Source: Paenibacillus_AA sp045062745
GTDB taxonomy: Bacteria; Bacillota; Bacilli; Paenibacillales; NBRC-103111
Direction of reading: 5' to 3'
Length of the DNA stretch: 64,000 nucleotides
Assembly (NCBI RefSeq): GCF_045062745.1
Contig: NZ_JBJGED010000022.1
Coordinates: forward strand, 1 to 64,000
This document shows positions 24,797-34,094 of the stretch, piece by piece. The notes below the pieces were generated by a model that was given only the letters and a program-made list of their open reading frames with translations, had not been told where the DNA came from and made no database searches. The translations under genes were made by a program, and so were the position numbers. Numbering within the stretch: the stretch's first letter is position 1; the number at the start of each line of letters is the position of its first letter.

Positions 24797-27700
24797 GTGT
24801 CCAATTCTAAACCGGTAAAACACATGTATATTCGGATCGTACTGACAGCTGTGCTCGTTCTCGCCTTAATCGTCCCGATGCTGCTGTTCCCCGCCCCGAG
24901 CGAAGCGGGCGACGCGTCCAAGGTGACGATCGCGAACAGCGGCTTCGAGACGGGGTCGCCTCCCTCGAACTGGTCCGTATTCGGGGGGACTTGGGGAACC
25001 CAGCAGACGATCTCTACGGTAAGAAGCATCGACGGGACGAAAAGTCTCAAAATCAACGACACCTCCAATGCTGCCGCCTATGGCATGGTTAGCGACCGCA
25101 TGGCGGCCCACCCGTATTCCACGTACGAAACGTATGTCTCGGTATACGCAGAATCCGGCACCGGGCAAGTGTATCTGGAGTTCTGGGACAGCTCGAACAC
25201 CCGGATCGGCGTGCAGCTCGCTTCTACGTCGACGACCGGCGCCTGGGAATATGTGAAGGTGAGCGGTCAAGCGCCGGCCGGTACGGCGACGGTCAGCGTT
25301 ATGATGTACACGAACAAGACGAACGTCGGCGCCGCGTACTTCGATGCCGTGTCGATCCGGCGAATTGACGAAGTGGGCAGCGTGCTGAACCCGAGCTTCG
25401 AGAGCGCGGACGGCTCCAACCTGCCTGTAGATTGGACCACCTATTCGCCCGGCACATACGCGGTCAGCTCGGATTTCGCGCACAGCGGCACCAAGAGCTT
25501 GAAGATCGTGGACAGCAGCACGAGCGCCGGCTACGGGATGAAGTCGGTGAAGCTGCCAGCGTCTGCCGGCTCCACGTATGAGGCGACTGGGTGGGTCCGC
25601 AATACGTCGGGTGGCGGGCAGCTGTACTTGGAGTTCTGGCAGAGCACGGTCGGGAACGCCTCCGACACCCGCGTCGGCGTCCAGTTCATCGGCAGCACGA
25701 CAACGGGGACGTGGGAGAAGCTGACCGTGTCCGGCGTGGCTCCGGCGAATACCGACTACCTCGTGCTCATGGCGTACACGACGGTTGCCGGTACAGCAAC
25801 CTCATACTTTGACGACTTCTCGGTCCGGCAAAAATACGCCGCCCCCTCCACCCCCTTTACGCCCATCGTGACCGGGCATCCGCGGCTGTATTTTACCGCT
25901 AGCGATGTACCTGGCTTGAGGGCCAAGGCGCTTGACACGTCTCCGAACCAATATGGAGAATCGTACGCCTCGATCTGGAGCAAGGTGCAGGCGCAAGCGG
26001 ACGCTTATCTGACCGAAACGTCGTTCACTGTGAGTAATTACGCCGGAGGCGTCTCCGTCACGTATCCGCTCCCGCCGGTGCAGCCGATTCCGCATGAGAA
26101 TCCCCCGGGCTACACGTCCGGCCATTATCCGTTCTGGTCCGCGGTAGGGGGGCAAATTCAAGGCCGGCTCGAGACGCTGGCGCTCGCTTATGTCGTCACG
26201 AACAACCCGGTATACGGGCAAAAGGCACGAGACTATGCGCTCAGCCTGGCCGATTGGGACGTCTGGAGCGATCCCGCATATCCGTGTCTCGGGGGCGGCA
26301 GCGGCTTCTCCTGCCTCGACTCGAACTATATCACCCGCGGGGTCGCAACGGCGTACGATATGATCTACGATCTGCTGACCCCGGCGGAGCGGGAGAAGCT
26401 GCTCACCGCGATGTACGAGAAGGGCATCCGGCCCATGAAGAAAGACCTGGAGACAGCCGTAGATCAGAACATTTACTACGCCGTCTCGGGCGCTATGGCG
26501 ACAGCGGCCGTCGTTGCGCTCGGCGAGCGGGACTCCTATGATTCGTTCCTCAATCAAGCGTACCAGATCCATCTCAACTACTTGAATACGCTGAACAACT
26601 CCGGGGAATCCGAAGGGTTCCTCTACACGGGCGTCGCCCTGAACAGCATTTTCGCCGCGGACGATTTCATCCGGCGGGTGACCGGAGTGGACGATGCGTT
26701 CACGCATCCGTTCATTTCCGACCGGTTGTCGAAGTGGCTCGTCTATTTCAACGGTCCGCAAGGCACGGGCAACAGCAACTTCAGCGACTCCGACACAGCG
26801 GGCAATATCGGCACCCCGGCGTTGATCCTCGCGAACAACGGCGATGGATTGGCCGGCTGGTATGTGAAGGAGCAGCTGTCGGATTCCGCCAACTGGGGCC
26901 GTTTCATCTATCTGAGCAACTCAGGGTCGATCACGCCGCCCGATACGGCAGGCCTGCCGACATCCGCCCAATTCCAGAACATCGGGTATCAAGCGTTCCG
27001 CACGGGCTGGGGGGAGAATGACGAGCTGCTGGCGTTTTACTCGGACGATAGCGATCATGGGCACAATCATCAGGACGACAACAGCTTCATCTTGAATGCG
27101 GGCGGCGAGTGGCTGCTGACGGACCCGGGCTATGGCGACACCAGCAGTGCGGCCACTACGGCCATGACGACCGGAAGCGTAGGCCATAATGTGATGCTGG
27201 TGAACGGAAGCGGGCAGACGATCAAATCAGGCGGCGAGGCCGTAGGCTTCTTCGTCTCCCCGGTGTTCGAGCTCGGGATCGGCGACGCGTCCCTCTCTTA
27301 TGCGACAACGCCGGACGTTAGCCAATGGAAACGGCGCGTCATCAACGTGAAGCCGGATTACCATCTGATCGTGGACAATGTGGCACTCGCCTCCGCCGGC
27401 ACGCCGGAGATGCTGTTCCACACGGACAAAGGCGGCACATTCACGTCAGGCGGCACGCCGCTTACGATTGGCTCGACCCTGCCGACCTCGTTCCTGATCG
27501 AGAAGGCTAAGGCTTCGGCTTCGGTACAGCTGCTGCGGCCTACGAGCTCGACCCGGCTGTATACCCAGTATACAGGTGCGGAGAAATACGGCACGTGGGG
27601 CAGCATCAAGCCGTCCTCCACGGTTACCTCCGAATCGTTCGTCACGCTGATTCGCTCGAAGGTCGACCGCCAAGGCATCATCGAAGGCGAGACGCTGCTG

Positions 27701-28579
27701 CCGGCCGCCGCTAGCGGAGGCAGCCCGAATTACGCGGGGATGCTCAAATTTTATCGGGCGGTCACATATGCCGCTTCGGCGGTCAACGATTCGGTCACAT
27801 ATAACATCACAGTACCGTCCACCGGCAACTATGATCTGCGGCTCGGCTTCATCAAGACGCCGTCAGCCGGTACGATCAAGGCGGAGCTCGACGGCACGAC
27901 CTTGAGCACCGGCGTCGACTTGTACGATGTGTATTATGATCCTACCGAGCTGACCTACTTGAACCGCTCGCTCACGGCCGGGACGCATACGCTGAAGCTG
28001 ACGGCTACCGGCAAGAACGCGTCCAGCAGCGGGTATACGATCTCGCTGGACTACGCCCGGTTGACCGCCGCCGGGACGGTAATCGCCAAGGCCGCGCCGT
28101 ACCCTGTCAGCACGGCGACCAATGGCCTCGCCACCGGTCTCGTCGTGACCTTGACCGGGGCTTCGGATCAGGTGTTCGTCAATCCGACGAACGCCGCCGT
28201 TACGACCGCGAGCAACCTGACGATCGGATGCTCGGCTACGCAATGCATGGCCCGCAAATTGACGGGCGGCGGGTATGACCAGTATGCGGCCGTCAACGCT
28301 TCGGCGACCGGCACGGTACTGTCCGACGGCGCACAGGTGCTCGTCAGCATGACGGCCGGCGGCGGCGCGGCGCTCGGCAAGACGTCGGCGACCCAATGGA
28401 CGGGGACGGTTACTTTGACGACCGCCGGCTCGCCGCAGCTGTACGTCCCCTCCGTCACGTCGGTGAAGGTGGACGGAGTTACGCTCACCGCGGGGCAATA
28501 TTCGTACAACGCGGCTACGAAGATGCTGACGATAGGCAGCATGACGGCGGCCACGCATCAGGTGGAGATTACATTGTAG
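24797..28579 (+). CDS. Secreted heparinase II/III-type lyase with two N-terminal carbohydrate-binding modules
   Basis: 1260 aa from GTG 24797 (GGGAGG 9 nt upstream); the longer frame to 24725 puts hydrophilic residues before the signal peptide (about 9-37). Two tandem CBM4/9-like modules lie at about 40-195 and 195-355 (NPSFESADGSNLPVDW; VYLEFWDSSNTRIGVQ and QLYLEFWQS). A toroid domain spans about 360-700. The heparinase beta domain has SDHGHNHQDDNSFILNAGG near residue 752 and LLTDPGYGD. A CBM35-like module lies at about 965-1095, and a C-terminal beta region contains one Cys pair (GCSATQC). Predicted extracellular uronate polysaccharide lyase. It is not a close paralogue of the first lyase. 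Confidence 0.83.
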   Translation: MSNSKPVKHMYIRIVLTAVLVLALIVPMLLFPAPSEAGDASKVTIANSGFETGSPPSNWSVFGGTWGTQQTISTVRSIDGTKSLKINDTSNAAAYGMVSDRMAAHPYSTYETYVSVYAESGTGQVYLEFWDSSNTRIGVQLASTSTTGAWEYVKVSGQAPAGTATVSVMMYTNKTNVGAAYFDAVSIRRIDEVGSVLNPSFESADGSNLPVDWTTYSPGTYAVSSDFAHSGTKSLKIVDSSTSAGYGMKSVKLPASAGSTYEATGWVRNTSGGGQLYLEFWQSTVGNASDTRVGVQFIGSTTTGTWEKLTVSGVAPANTDYLVLMAYTTVAGTATSYFDDFSVRQKYAAPSTPFTPIVTGHPRLYFTASDVPGLRAKALDTSPNQYGESYASIWSKVQAQADAYLTETSFTVSNYAGGVSVTYPLPPVQPIPHENPPGYTSGHYPFWSAVGGQIQGRLETLALAYVVTNNPVYGQKARDYALSLADWDVWSDPAYPCLGGGSGFSCLDSNYITRGVATAYDMIYDLLTPAEREKLLTAMYEKGIRPMKKDLETAVDQNIYYAVSGAMATAAVVALGERDSYDSFLNQAYQIHLNYLNTLNNSGESEGFLYTGVALNSIFAADDFIRRVTGVDDAFTHPFISDRLSKWLVYFNGPQGTGNSNFSDSDTAGNIGTPALILANNGDGLAGWYVKEQLSDSANWGRFIYLSNSGSITPPDTAGLPTSAQFQNIGYQAFRTGWGENDELLAFYSDDSDHGHNHQDDNSFILNAGGEWLLTDPGYGDTSSAATTAMTTGSVGHNVMLVNGSGQTIKSGGEAVGFFVSPVFELGIGDASLSYATTPDVSQWKRRVINVKPDYHLIVDNVALASAGTPEMLFHTDKGGTFTSGGTPLTIGSTLPTSFLIEKAKASASVQLLRPTSSTRLYTQYTGAEKYGTWGSIKPSSTVTSESFVTLIRSKVDRQGIIEGETLLPAAASGGSPNYAGMLKFYRAVTYAASAVNDSVTYNITVPSTGNYDLRLGFIKTPSAGTIKAELDGTTLSTGVDLYDVYYDPTELTYLNRSLTAGTHTLKLTATGKNASSSGYTISLDYARLTAAGTVIAKAAPYPVSTATNGLATGLVVTLTGASDQVFVNPTNAAVTTASNLTIGCSATQCMARKLTGGGYDQYAAVNASATGTVLSDGAQVLVSMTAGGGAALGKTSATQWTGTVTLTTAGSPQLYVPSVTSVKVDGVTLTAGQYSYNAATKMLTIGSMTAATHQVEITL

Positions 28580-28611
28580 AGCCGTCATCGCGGCCAATCG
28601 ACAAGCGGCTT

Positions 28612-28640
28612 GTCCTTCTGGACAGCCGCTTGTTTTGCTG
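28612..28640 (+). terminator. Terminator after the second lyase gene
   Basis: CAAGCGGC plus TTGTCC pair with GGACA plus GCCGCTTG around TTCT, followed by TTTTGCT. Confidence 0.85.
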
Positions 28641-28660
28641 AACGGACAGGCGCGTATCGG

Positions 28661-28689
28661 TTGACCGGCGGCGAGGGATAACGTATGAT
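28661..28689 (+). promoter_or_regulatory. Promoter of the sucrase/ferredoxin-like gene
   Basis: -35 TTGACC (28661-28666), a 17-nt spacer, and -10 TATGAT (28684-28689). The -10 overlaps the upstream in-frame ATG at 28685, which rules that ATG out as the start. Confidence 0.75.
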
Positions 28690-28726
28690 GAGGGTGCTTA
28701 TTCACGGGAATAGGAGGTGGGGACTC

Positions 28727-29704
28727 ATGCTCTCCCACGGGATGGCCGGGGAACCGAAGCGCGCGATGTGCTCACTCATTTCGGAAACGGTTCATGAGAA
28801 TCTAGGGGGGACGGCGGCGAATGTCGCGTATTACGTCTTCGTAGAGGCGGGGGTCCCATGGGCCGACGACGCCCTCGAGTCCAGACATGTTCCGGCCGGG
28901 CTGAAGGAGCGGTTGAAGCAGCTTTCCGCCAAGGGGCATTCCTGCAAGACGCTCATTTTCACGTCCGACACGAACCGATCGCCGGCCGGCACCCATCGGG
29001 TTCTGCTATATCGGAAACCGGCCGCTCCGCTAGTGCAATTCGATAAACAAGAGTACGTAGTACCCGCCGAGCAGGTGGGAGACCTCATCCAAGCTTATAT
29101 AGAACGTCGGTCGATGGAGGAGTTCCAGCCTTACGAGCAGATGACCGGGCACGTGCGCGACCTGTTCGTCTGCACGCATGGCAGCCACGACGCGTGCTGC
29201 GGCAAGTTCGGCTACGGCGCCTATCGGGAGCTGGAGCGGTATGCCGGTCAGTCCGGCGGCGAACTCCGGGCCTGGAGGGTGAGCCACATCGGCGGCCACC
29301 GGTTCGCACCTACGGCGATTGATCTCCCCGAAGGCCGCTACTGGGGCCGGCTTACGGCGGGTGCGATAGAAGCGATCGTCTCCCGGCAAGAACCTGCGGC
29401 GGAGGTGCTTCGTTTCGTAAGAGGCTGGGGCGCGATGAATACGGCGGAACAGCTCGTGGAACGGGAGATTTTCGCGAAGGAAGGATGGGCATGGACGACG
29501 TATCTTCGATCGGCGGAATCCGAGGGGCTGGAAGACGGCAGTACGCGCGTTCATATTAAGTATAGGACGGCAGACGGTTCGGTCTCGGGTGCCTATACGG
29601 CGGTCGTGCGGGAGACGGCCAGCATCGAAGTATACGGTTGCGAGTACGAGGCACCCAGGGCCTATCCGCAATATAACGTGGAGGCTTTCAGTAAATCTAC
29701 ATGA
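28727..29704 (+). CDS. Sucrase/ferredoxin-like family protein (thioredoxin-fold [2Fe-2S] type)
   Basis: 325 aa from ATG 28727 (AGGAGG 9 nt upstream). The N-terminal half contains SPAGTHRVLLYRKP. The C-terminal half has VCTHGSHDACCGKFGYGAYR (near residue 144) and SHIGGHRFAPTAIDLP, the Cys/His pattern of the Suc_Fer-like family related to thioredoxin-like ferredoxins. It is probably a cytoplasmic redox protein; despite the family name there is no evidence for sucrose hydrolysis. It is a single gene inserted between polysaccharide-locus genes, with its own promoter. Confidence 0.85.
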   Translation: MLSHGMAGEPKRAMCSLISETVHENLGGTAANVAYYVFVEAGVPWADDALESRHVPAGLKERLKQLSAKGHSCKTLIFTSDTNRSPAGTHRVLLYRKPAAPLVQFDKQEYVVPAEQVGDLIQAYIERRSMEEFQPYEQMTGHVRDLFVCTHGSHDACCGKFGYGAYRELERYAGQSGGELRAWRVSHIGGHRFAPTAIDLPEGRYWGRLTAGAIEAIVSRQEPAAEVLRFVRGWGAMNTAEQLVEREIFAKEGWAWTTYLRSAESEGLEDGSTRVHIKYRTADGSVSGAYTAVVRETASIEVYGCEYEAPRAYPQYNVEAFSKST

Positions 29705-29815
29705 CGGGTCGCACGACTCGTCTTTTTTGTTCCCGGTTTTTTATGCATGAAAAGCGTGCGGAAGGAGATGCTAGGAGACGTTATGCGAATTTTACCCATG
29801 CAGGAGGAATCCCGA

Positions 29816-30412
29816 ATGTGCAAAATGGCGATCGTCTACTACAGCTCCACCGGCACGAACTATAAATTATGCCAAGCCGCCGCGGAAGGCGCGAAGGAAG
29901 CCGGAGCCGAGGTTCGCCTGGCCCGAGTAGCCGAGCTGGCCCCGGAAGCGGCCATCGCTTCGAATCCCGCCTGGAAGGCTCACATGGAAGCCACGAAGGA
30001 CGTCCCTGTGGTGAAGCTGGAGGACTTGGAGTGGGCGGACGCGATCCTGTTCAGCACGCCTACCCGGTTCGGCAATATGGCGGCCCAGATGAAGCAGTTC
30101 CTGGACACGACCGGCGGCTTGTGGTTCCAGGGCAAGCTGGCGAACAAGGTCGTCTCCGCCATGACTTCCGCGAGCAATCCGCACGGCGGCCACGAGGCGA
30201 CGATCCTGTCCCTATACACGACGATGTATCATTGGGGAGCGATTGTTGTAGCGCCGGGTTATACCGATCCGATTCTCTTCCAGAGCGGAGGCAACCCGTA
30301 CGGGACGAGCGTCACCGCGAAGGACAACGGCGAGATCGACGACACTGTATTGGCGGCCGCGCGGCATCAAGCGAAGCGGATGGTGACCATTGCGAAGAAG
30401 TTGAACGGTTAA
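29816..30412 (+). CDS. wrbA: NAD(P)H:quinone oxidoreductase, WrbA type
   Basis: 198-aa flavodoxin-fold protein. FMN phosphate loop YYSSTGTNYKL at residues 8-18, STPTRFGNMAAQMKQFLDTT near residue 81, and AMTSASNPHGGHEATILS near residue 116 are WrbA/type IV NQO signatures. It reduces quinones by two electrons with NAD(P)H in the cytoplasm, protecting against semiquinone radicals. Start at 29816, with AGGAGG 9 nt upstream; the frame extends further upstream but without a ribosome site. It is convergent with the GNAT gene across a shared terminator. Confidence 0.94.
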   Translation: MCKMAIVYYSSTGTNYKLCQAAAEGAKEAGAEVRLARVAELAPEAAIASNPAWKAHMEATKDVPVVKLEDLEWADAILFSTPTRFGNMAAQMKQFLDTTGGLWFQGKLANKVVSAMTSASNPHGGHEATILSLYTTMYHWGAIVVAPGYTDPILFQSGGNPYGTSVTAKDNGEIDDTVLAAARHQAKRMVTIAKKLNG

Positions 30413-30431
30413 AGCGATTGATGGGTGGTAA

Positions 30432-30472
30432 AAAGAGGGTGCGGAGCTCGAAGTTCCGTACCCTCTTTCCAT
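30432..30472. terminator. Bidirectional terminator between wrbA and GNAT gene
   Basis: AAAGAGGGT-G-CGGA pairs with TCCG-T-ACCCTCTTT around a 9-nt loop, with A-rich and T-rich flanks. Confidence 0.88.
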
Positions 30473-31032
30473 TAATTGTGCGGTTCTCGATAAGCTCGTT
30501 GGTGAAAGCGGGTGATGGTGCGGAACAAGAGCCGCCCATCGACGGGCAGAGGATCTTCCTCACGGAAGCTGAGCGCCAACGCCCGATACGGCTCCGGCAC
30601 CCAAATATAATGATGGACGTAGTCCGTGAGCCGGAACCCGTTCCTCTCCCAAAAGTAAATACGGCGTTCGTTCGCCGGGGTCGGTTCGGCTTCGGCTTCC
30701 ACGACAATCCCTTTGCAGCCTGGCACCTTCTTCGCCCAATCGATGATGTAGTTCAAGAGCGAGGTGCCGTAACCCTGGCTGCGAAGGTCGGGAAGAACGG
30801 CCAAATAATCGATGATCACCGCCTGAGCGGCACGATCGATGCCGCTCAGGGCCATAGCTGCAGGACGGCCGGAAGGCTCCGACGCGATGTGAAGCTGGCA
30901 GAGGCCGCGGTCGAACATCCGTCGGATGATCGCGACCGGCTTTCTCCCGTGCTCCGGGAAGGCTTGGTTGTAGATCGGCTCCGCCTGCTGCCAGACAGCT
31001 TCCTGCCAGACGGACGTTGTGTAGTAGTTCAT
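30472..31032 (-). CDS. GNAT family N-acetyltransferase
   Basis: 186 aa from ATG 31032 (GGAGGG 8 nt upstream on the minus strand). The acetyl-CoA-binding motif A region is VIIDYLAVLPDLRSQGYGTS followed by LLNYIIDWAKK (Q-x-x-G-x-G/A type, RSQGYGTSLL), and IYFWERNGFRLTDYVHHYI is the motif B end typical of GNAT folds. Cytoplasmic acetyltransferase; acceptor unknown. Confidence 0.88.
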   Translation of the reverse strand: MNYYTTSVWQEAVWQQAEPIYNQAFPEHGRKPVAIIRRMFDRGLCQLHIASEPSGRPAAMALSGIDRAAQAVIIDYLAVLPDLRSQGYGTSLLNYIIDWAKKVPGCKGIVVEAEAEPTPANERRIYFWERNGFRLTDYVHHYIWVPEPYRALALSFREEDPLPVDGRLLFRTITRFHQRAYREPHN

Positions 31033-31233
31033 AGCGGCACCCTCCGTTTTCATCATACCAGAATAGCGGGGACAACACACGGGATCGATTCGGGGGATCG
31101 AGGCCATGCCGGATTTCTATCCCTTGATCAGGCACCAACGCTCATTTTTACTAAAACAGGTCAAGGGACCTAACACGAATCTAGCAATCTTCGCATTCTC
31201 TATTAGGAATTCATAGAGAAGGAGAAGATGCAC

Positions 31234-31488
31234 ATGTTCATCAACGATCCCACCGTACCTCGTCCGATCGATGTGGTGACGATCCGCACCGAGACCCACT
31301 CCGAGTCCAATCCGCTATTGCGGCGCCGGACGATTAATGGCTATAACGTCATCGGAAGCGCGTCTCCCTGCGACCGCTTCCTCGTGAACGGGGAGCGGGT
31401 CGCGCCGGCACTCCGCTGCTTGCGGCGGAACGGCTTCAAGCTCGTCTGCGAGCGCCGCGATCTGCTGGTGCTCCGGCGCGTGCCCTAG
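31234..31488 (+). CDS. Hypothetical protein, 84 aa
   Basis: Start at ATG 31234, with AAGGAG 9 nt upstream (an ATG two codons earlier is only 3 nt away from it). The protein is basic and Arg-rich, with two Cys, no transmembrane segment and a C-terminal half reading CLRRNGFKLVCERRDLLVL. I do not recognise the family. Codon usage resembles the GC-rich neighbours. No clear terminator follows. Confidence 0.5.
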   Translation: MFINDPTVPRPIDVVTIRTETHSESNPLLRRRTINGYNVIGSASPCDRFLVNGERVAPALRCLRRNGFKLVCERRDLLVLRRVP

Positions 31489-31646
31489 CCGACGCGGTAT
31501 TGAACGAGAAGAAGGCTGCCGATATGGCGGTCTTCTTCCCGTTTGGCCATTGTTTTAGCTATACTGAAAAAAATAAGCATGCTGTATGTTTCGAGCGCCG
31601 GAAATCGTTTTATAGGATGAAGTCCAATTTTAGGAGGAGATCCGTT

Positions 31647-32105
31647 ATGACCGCACACCTCGTTCCGCGAATTGCATGCATCGAGATTCCAGTGTCCAAC
31701 TTGAAAGCCTCAGTGGAGTGGTACACCCGCGTTCTCGGGTTGAGCCTAATGGGGGAGCTGCAGGAGTCCTGGAAAGAAGCAATGCTCCATTTCCCGGGCA
31801 ATCCGACGGGAGTTCCAGCCGTGTACCTCGTTCAAACCGGCTCGCCGGACCGGCTTAAGTTCTACAATACGAATTACGGCTACACCCAAAGCATCATCGA
31901 CTTTTATACGGCGGACCTGGCCGGGTTCCATCGGCATCTGACGGAGCATGGAGTGGCCACCAATCGGGAGAAGCTGGAACTGAAGCCGGGCGAGACAAGC
32001 GGATTCGGGTTCATGGACCCGGACGGCAATTCCTTGGGCGCGACGAACGCCGTTCTCACTCAGCCGAAGAAAACGAAAGGGAAGGCGAACGCCGCAGTGG
32101 TGTGA
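31647..32105 (+). CDS. VOC family protein (glyoxalase/bleomycin-resistance fold)
   Basis: 152 aa from ATG 31647, with AGGAGGAG 9 nt upstream. RIACIEIPVSNLKASVEWYT, RVLGLSL at the N-terminus and SGFGFMDPDGNSLGATN at the C-terminus are the paired beta-alpha-beta modules of the vicinal oxygen chelate fold. The usual metal ligand positions are only partly kept (no His in the first strand), so the catalytic type is unclear. Cytoplasmic. Ends with a terminator. Confidence 0.85.
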   Translation: MTAHLVPRIACIEIPVSNLKASVEWYTRVLGLSLMGELQESWKEAMLHFPGNPTGVPAVYLVQTGSPDRLKFYNTNYGYTQSIIDFYTADLAGFHRHLTEHGVATNREKLELKPGETSGFGFMDPDGNSLGATNAVLTQPKKTKGKANAAVV

Positions 32106-32138
32106 GCGCACCACGCCACGTACGAAAGGCCTGGTAAG

Positions 32139-32180
32139 AAGACCGTCCGGATGGATCCGGACGGTCTTGTCACATTTTTC
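32139..32180 (+). terminator. Terminator after the VOC gene
   Basis: AAGACCGTCCGGA, TGGA loop, TCCGGACGGTCTT, then GTCACATTTTTC. The T run is displaced by 6 nt. Confidence 0.75.
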
Positions 32181-32251
32181 AGTTCTTCATCTATTTTCCA
32201 AGCAGTCCTAAAAGGATGAAACAGTGAAAAATACGTTGATTTAATAATGCT

Positions 32252-32267
32252 ATGATTGCGTTTACAT
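32252..32267 (+). promoter_or_regulatory. Candidate cre (CcpA) site overlapping an extended -10
   Basis: ATGATTGCGTTTACAT fits the cre consensus WTGNNARCGNWWWCAW with one mismatch (T for A at position 6). It overlaps the end of an extended -10 (TGCTATGAT, 32248-32256) in the leader of the secreted 577-aa protein, a position where CcpA would block transcription when preferred sugars are present. Confidence 0.5.
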
Positions 32268-32345
32268 TGAAGCTAGATCACCGAAAGGAGGCTATTGAAG
32301 CATTAGCTGGGAAACGATCAAAAATCTATAGACGAGGTGAAGAAA

Positions 32346-34079
32346 ATGTTAAGAATGAACAAACTCGTCAGCCTAGTTGTTGCTATCGTACTGTGTCTTA
32401 CGTTGTTTCCGGTCGCATCCTATGCAGCCCTTCAGCCTTATCACGCGCCGGCCGAAACGTCGGGAAGCATTACCGTCAAACTGCATCCGACGGAAAATGT
32501 GGCAACCGGATCGAATCAGCTGGTTACGTTCGGCGTTCCGTTCCCGCGGGGTTCCGTTACGGCGGCTAATTTGAGCAAAATCCGAGTGCTGAAGAACGGG
32601 GTGGAAATTCCCGCCTATGTGGAGCAGCAGACGCCTTGGCGGCACTTGACCAATGCCGGAATCGACGGCCAGTCCGTACGCGTGGCGCGCATCCAAATTC
32701 ACTATACGTTCTCCGTCAGCTACCCTAATTACGAGACGATTACCGTGGAGTGGGGGACGACTGCGAGAAGCCAGAACGTGACCAGCTTCGAAGAACCGCG
32801 CAACGGCTGGCATCAAGTGACGTCCGGTACGTTCGTCGCCGCCGATAACGTATTCGAGCCGAACGTATACGCCGTGCTGCCGCCGGAGCATCTGTCCAAA
32901 GGCATGCTGAGGGCGCGAATGGATCCGTTCGTCAGCGGCATCTCCGATACGCGGGACAATCCGACCGTGATGGCGGCCACGGAGCATTATCCCGGATACA
33001 GCGAATACGACTACTCCTCCAAGAACTTCTTCTATACGATCATTAACGAAGACGATCCGGGCGTCAGCGCCAACAATTTGAATCCTTACAAATCGGATTA
33101 TGAGCCCTGGCTGTATGACCGCTCGTCGGCCATGTACGTCTTGTATATGCGGAGCGGCTCGTTCAAAGCACTGCGCGAAGCGGTTCGGGCGACCGACTTT
33201 TACAAAAACCATATTCGTCCGGACGGTTCCTTCGACCTAAACTCCTTTGATCCGAAATACAGCTACGACGAGAGCATGGCATATACGTACTGGCTGACCG
33301 GGGACAACAACGTCTTGTCCAAGATTCCGCTGATCGTGAGCGCGTATCAAAACGTCGCCACTCGTTGGACCCCGACGCTGAATATGTTCACCGAGCGGCA
33401 TGTCGGGTTCAAGCTGCTGGCGAACGTGGTCGCTTACGAAGTGTTGGGCGATACAGCGTACAAGAACAAGGTAACGGAGATTGTGGGCGACTTCATTTGG
33501 CATCAGAACGGGGCCGGGGGGCAAATGCCCGCGAACCGGATCGACGGCGGGCTGTACCATACGGGTAAACAGCATACGGAAGGCTCGAGGAACGCCTATC
33601 TGGCCTCGCCCTGGATGTCCGCACTGCTCGTCGATGCGATGGTACGGGCTTACGGGGTTTCCGAGGATCCGGGCACGGCCGATTTCATCAAGCGGATGGG
33701 CAATATGGTGAAGGCCGCTTCGCGATCCGACAGCGCTCATCAATACGATACGTATTCCGGAGCCTTGATGTACCCCGACTATCTCATGAAGGCCGACGGT
33801 ACGAAGGACATGCGCTCCAACTCGGACGTCCAGCATGCCATCGACGTGGGATCCATAGCGGCTTGGGCGTATTATTTCTCGCTCGTTCAGGGGACGCCGG
33901 ACACGACCTTGAAACAACTGGCCAACGATCTGTACTTTACATTCGACATCGGCGTCAATTATTGGACGCGACCGACCGCGCCCGCGTCGGGAAATACGGC
34001 ATTCCGGGTATCGCCGCCGCGCAAGTACGGATGGGAGTATCGAACTTCAGGCAGCTTCTCCTGGCTCGTTACCCAGTAA
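32346..34079 (+). CDS. Secreted protein of unknown catalytic family (beta-sandwich plus alpha/alpha toroid)
   Basis: About 577 aa from ATG 32346 (AGGTGA upstream; GTG at 32337 possible). Signal peptide about 1-28 (VVAIVLCLTLFPVASYAALQ). Residues 35-150 form a beta-rich module beginning SGSITVKLHPTENVATGSNQ and LVTFGVPFPRGSV, like the N-terminal sandwich of exo-rhamnogalacturonan lyase (YetA/PcRGLX)-type proteins. Residues 180-560 are helical with conserved-looking SYDESMAYTYWLTGDN and ASPWMSALLVDAMVRAYG, consistent with a six-hairpin toroid. It may be a lyase or hydrolase acting with the nearby lyases; no catalytic residue can be assigned. Confidence 0.6.
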   Translation: MLRMNKLVSLVVAIVLCLTLFPVASYAALQPYHAPAETSGSITVKLHPTENVATGSNQLVTFGVPFPRGSVTAANLSKIRVLKNGVEIPAYVEQQTPWRHLTNAGIDGQSVRVARIQIHYTFSVSYPNYETITVEWGTTARSQNVTSFEEPRNGWHQVTSGTFVAADNVFEPNVYAVLPPEHLSKGMLRARMDPFVSGISDTRDNPTVMAATEHYPGYSEYDYSSKNFFYTIINEDDPGVSANNLNPYKSDYEPWLYDRSSAMYVLYMRSGSFKALREAVRATDFYKNHIRPDGSFDLNSFDPKYSYDESMAYTYWLTGDNNVLSKIPLIVSAYQNVATRWTPTLNMFTERHVGFKLLANVVAYEVLGDTAYKNKVTEIVGDFIWHQNGAGGQMPANRIDGGLYHTGKQHTEGSRNAYLASPWMSALLVDAMVRAYGVSEDPGTADFIKRMGNMVKAASRSDSAHQYDTYSGALMYPDYLMKADGTKDMRSNSDVQHAIDVGSIAAWAYYFSLVQGTPDTTLKQLANDLYFTFDIGVNYWTRPTAPASGNTAFRVSPPRKYGWEYRTSGSFSWLVTQ

Positions 34080-34094
34080 TATAGGCGTGCAGCG

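Noticed and set aside
28727..29704. Role of the sucrase/ferredoxin-like protein in sugar breakdown
   Set aside because: The family name is historical; the sequence shows a thioredoxin-like redox protein with its own promoter, so it was not counted as part of the polysaccharide locus.
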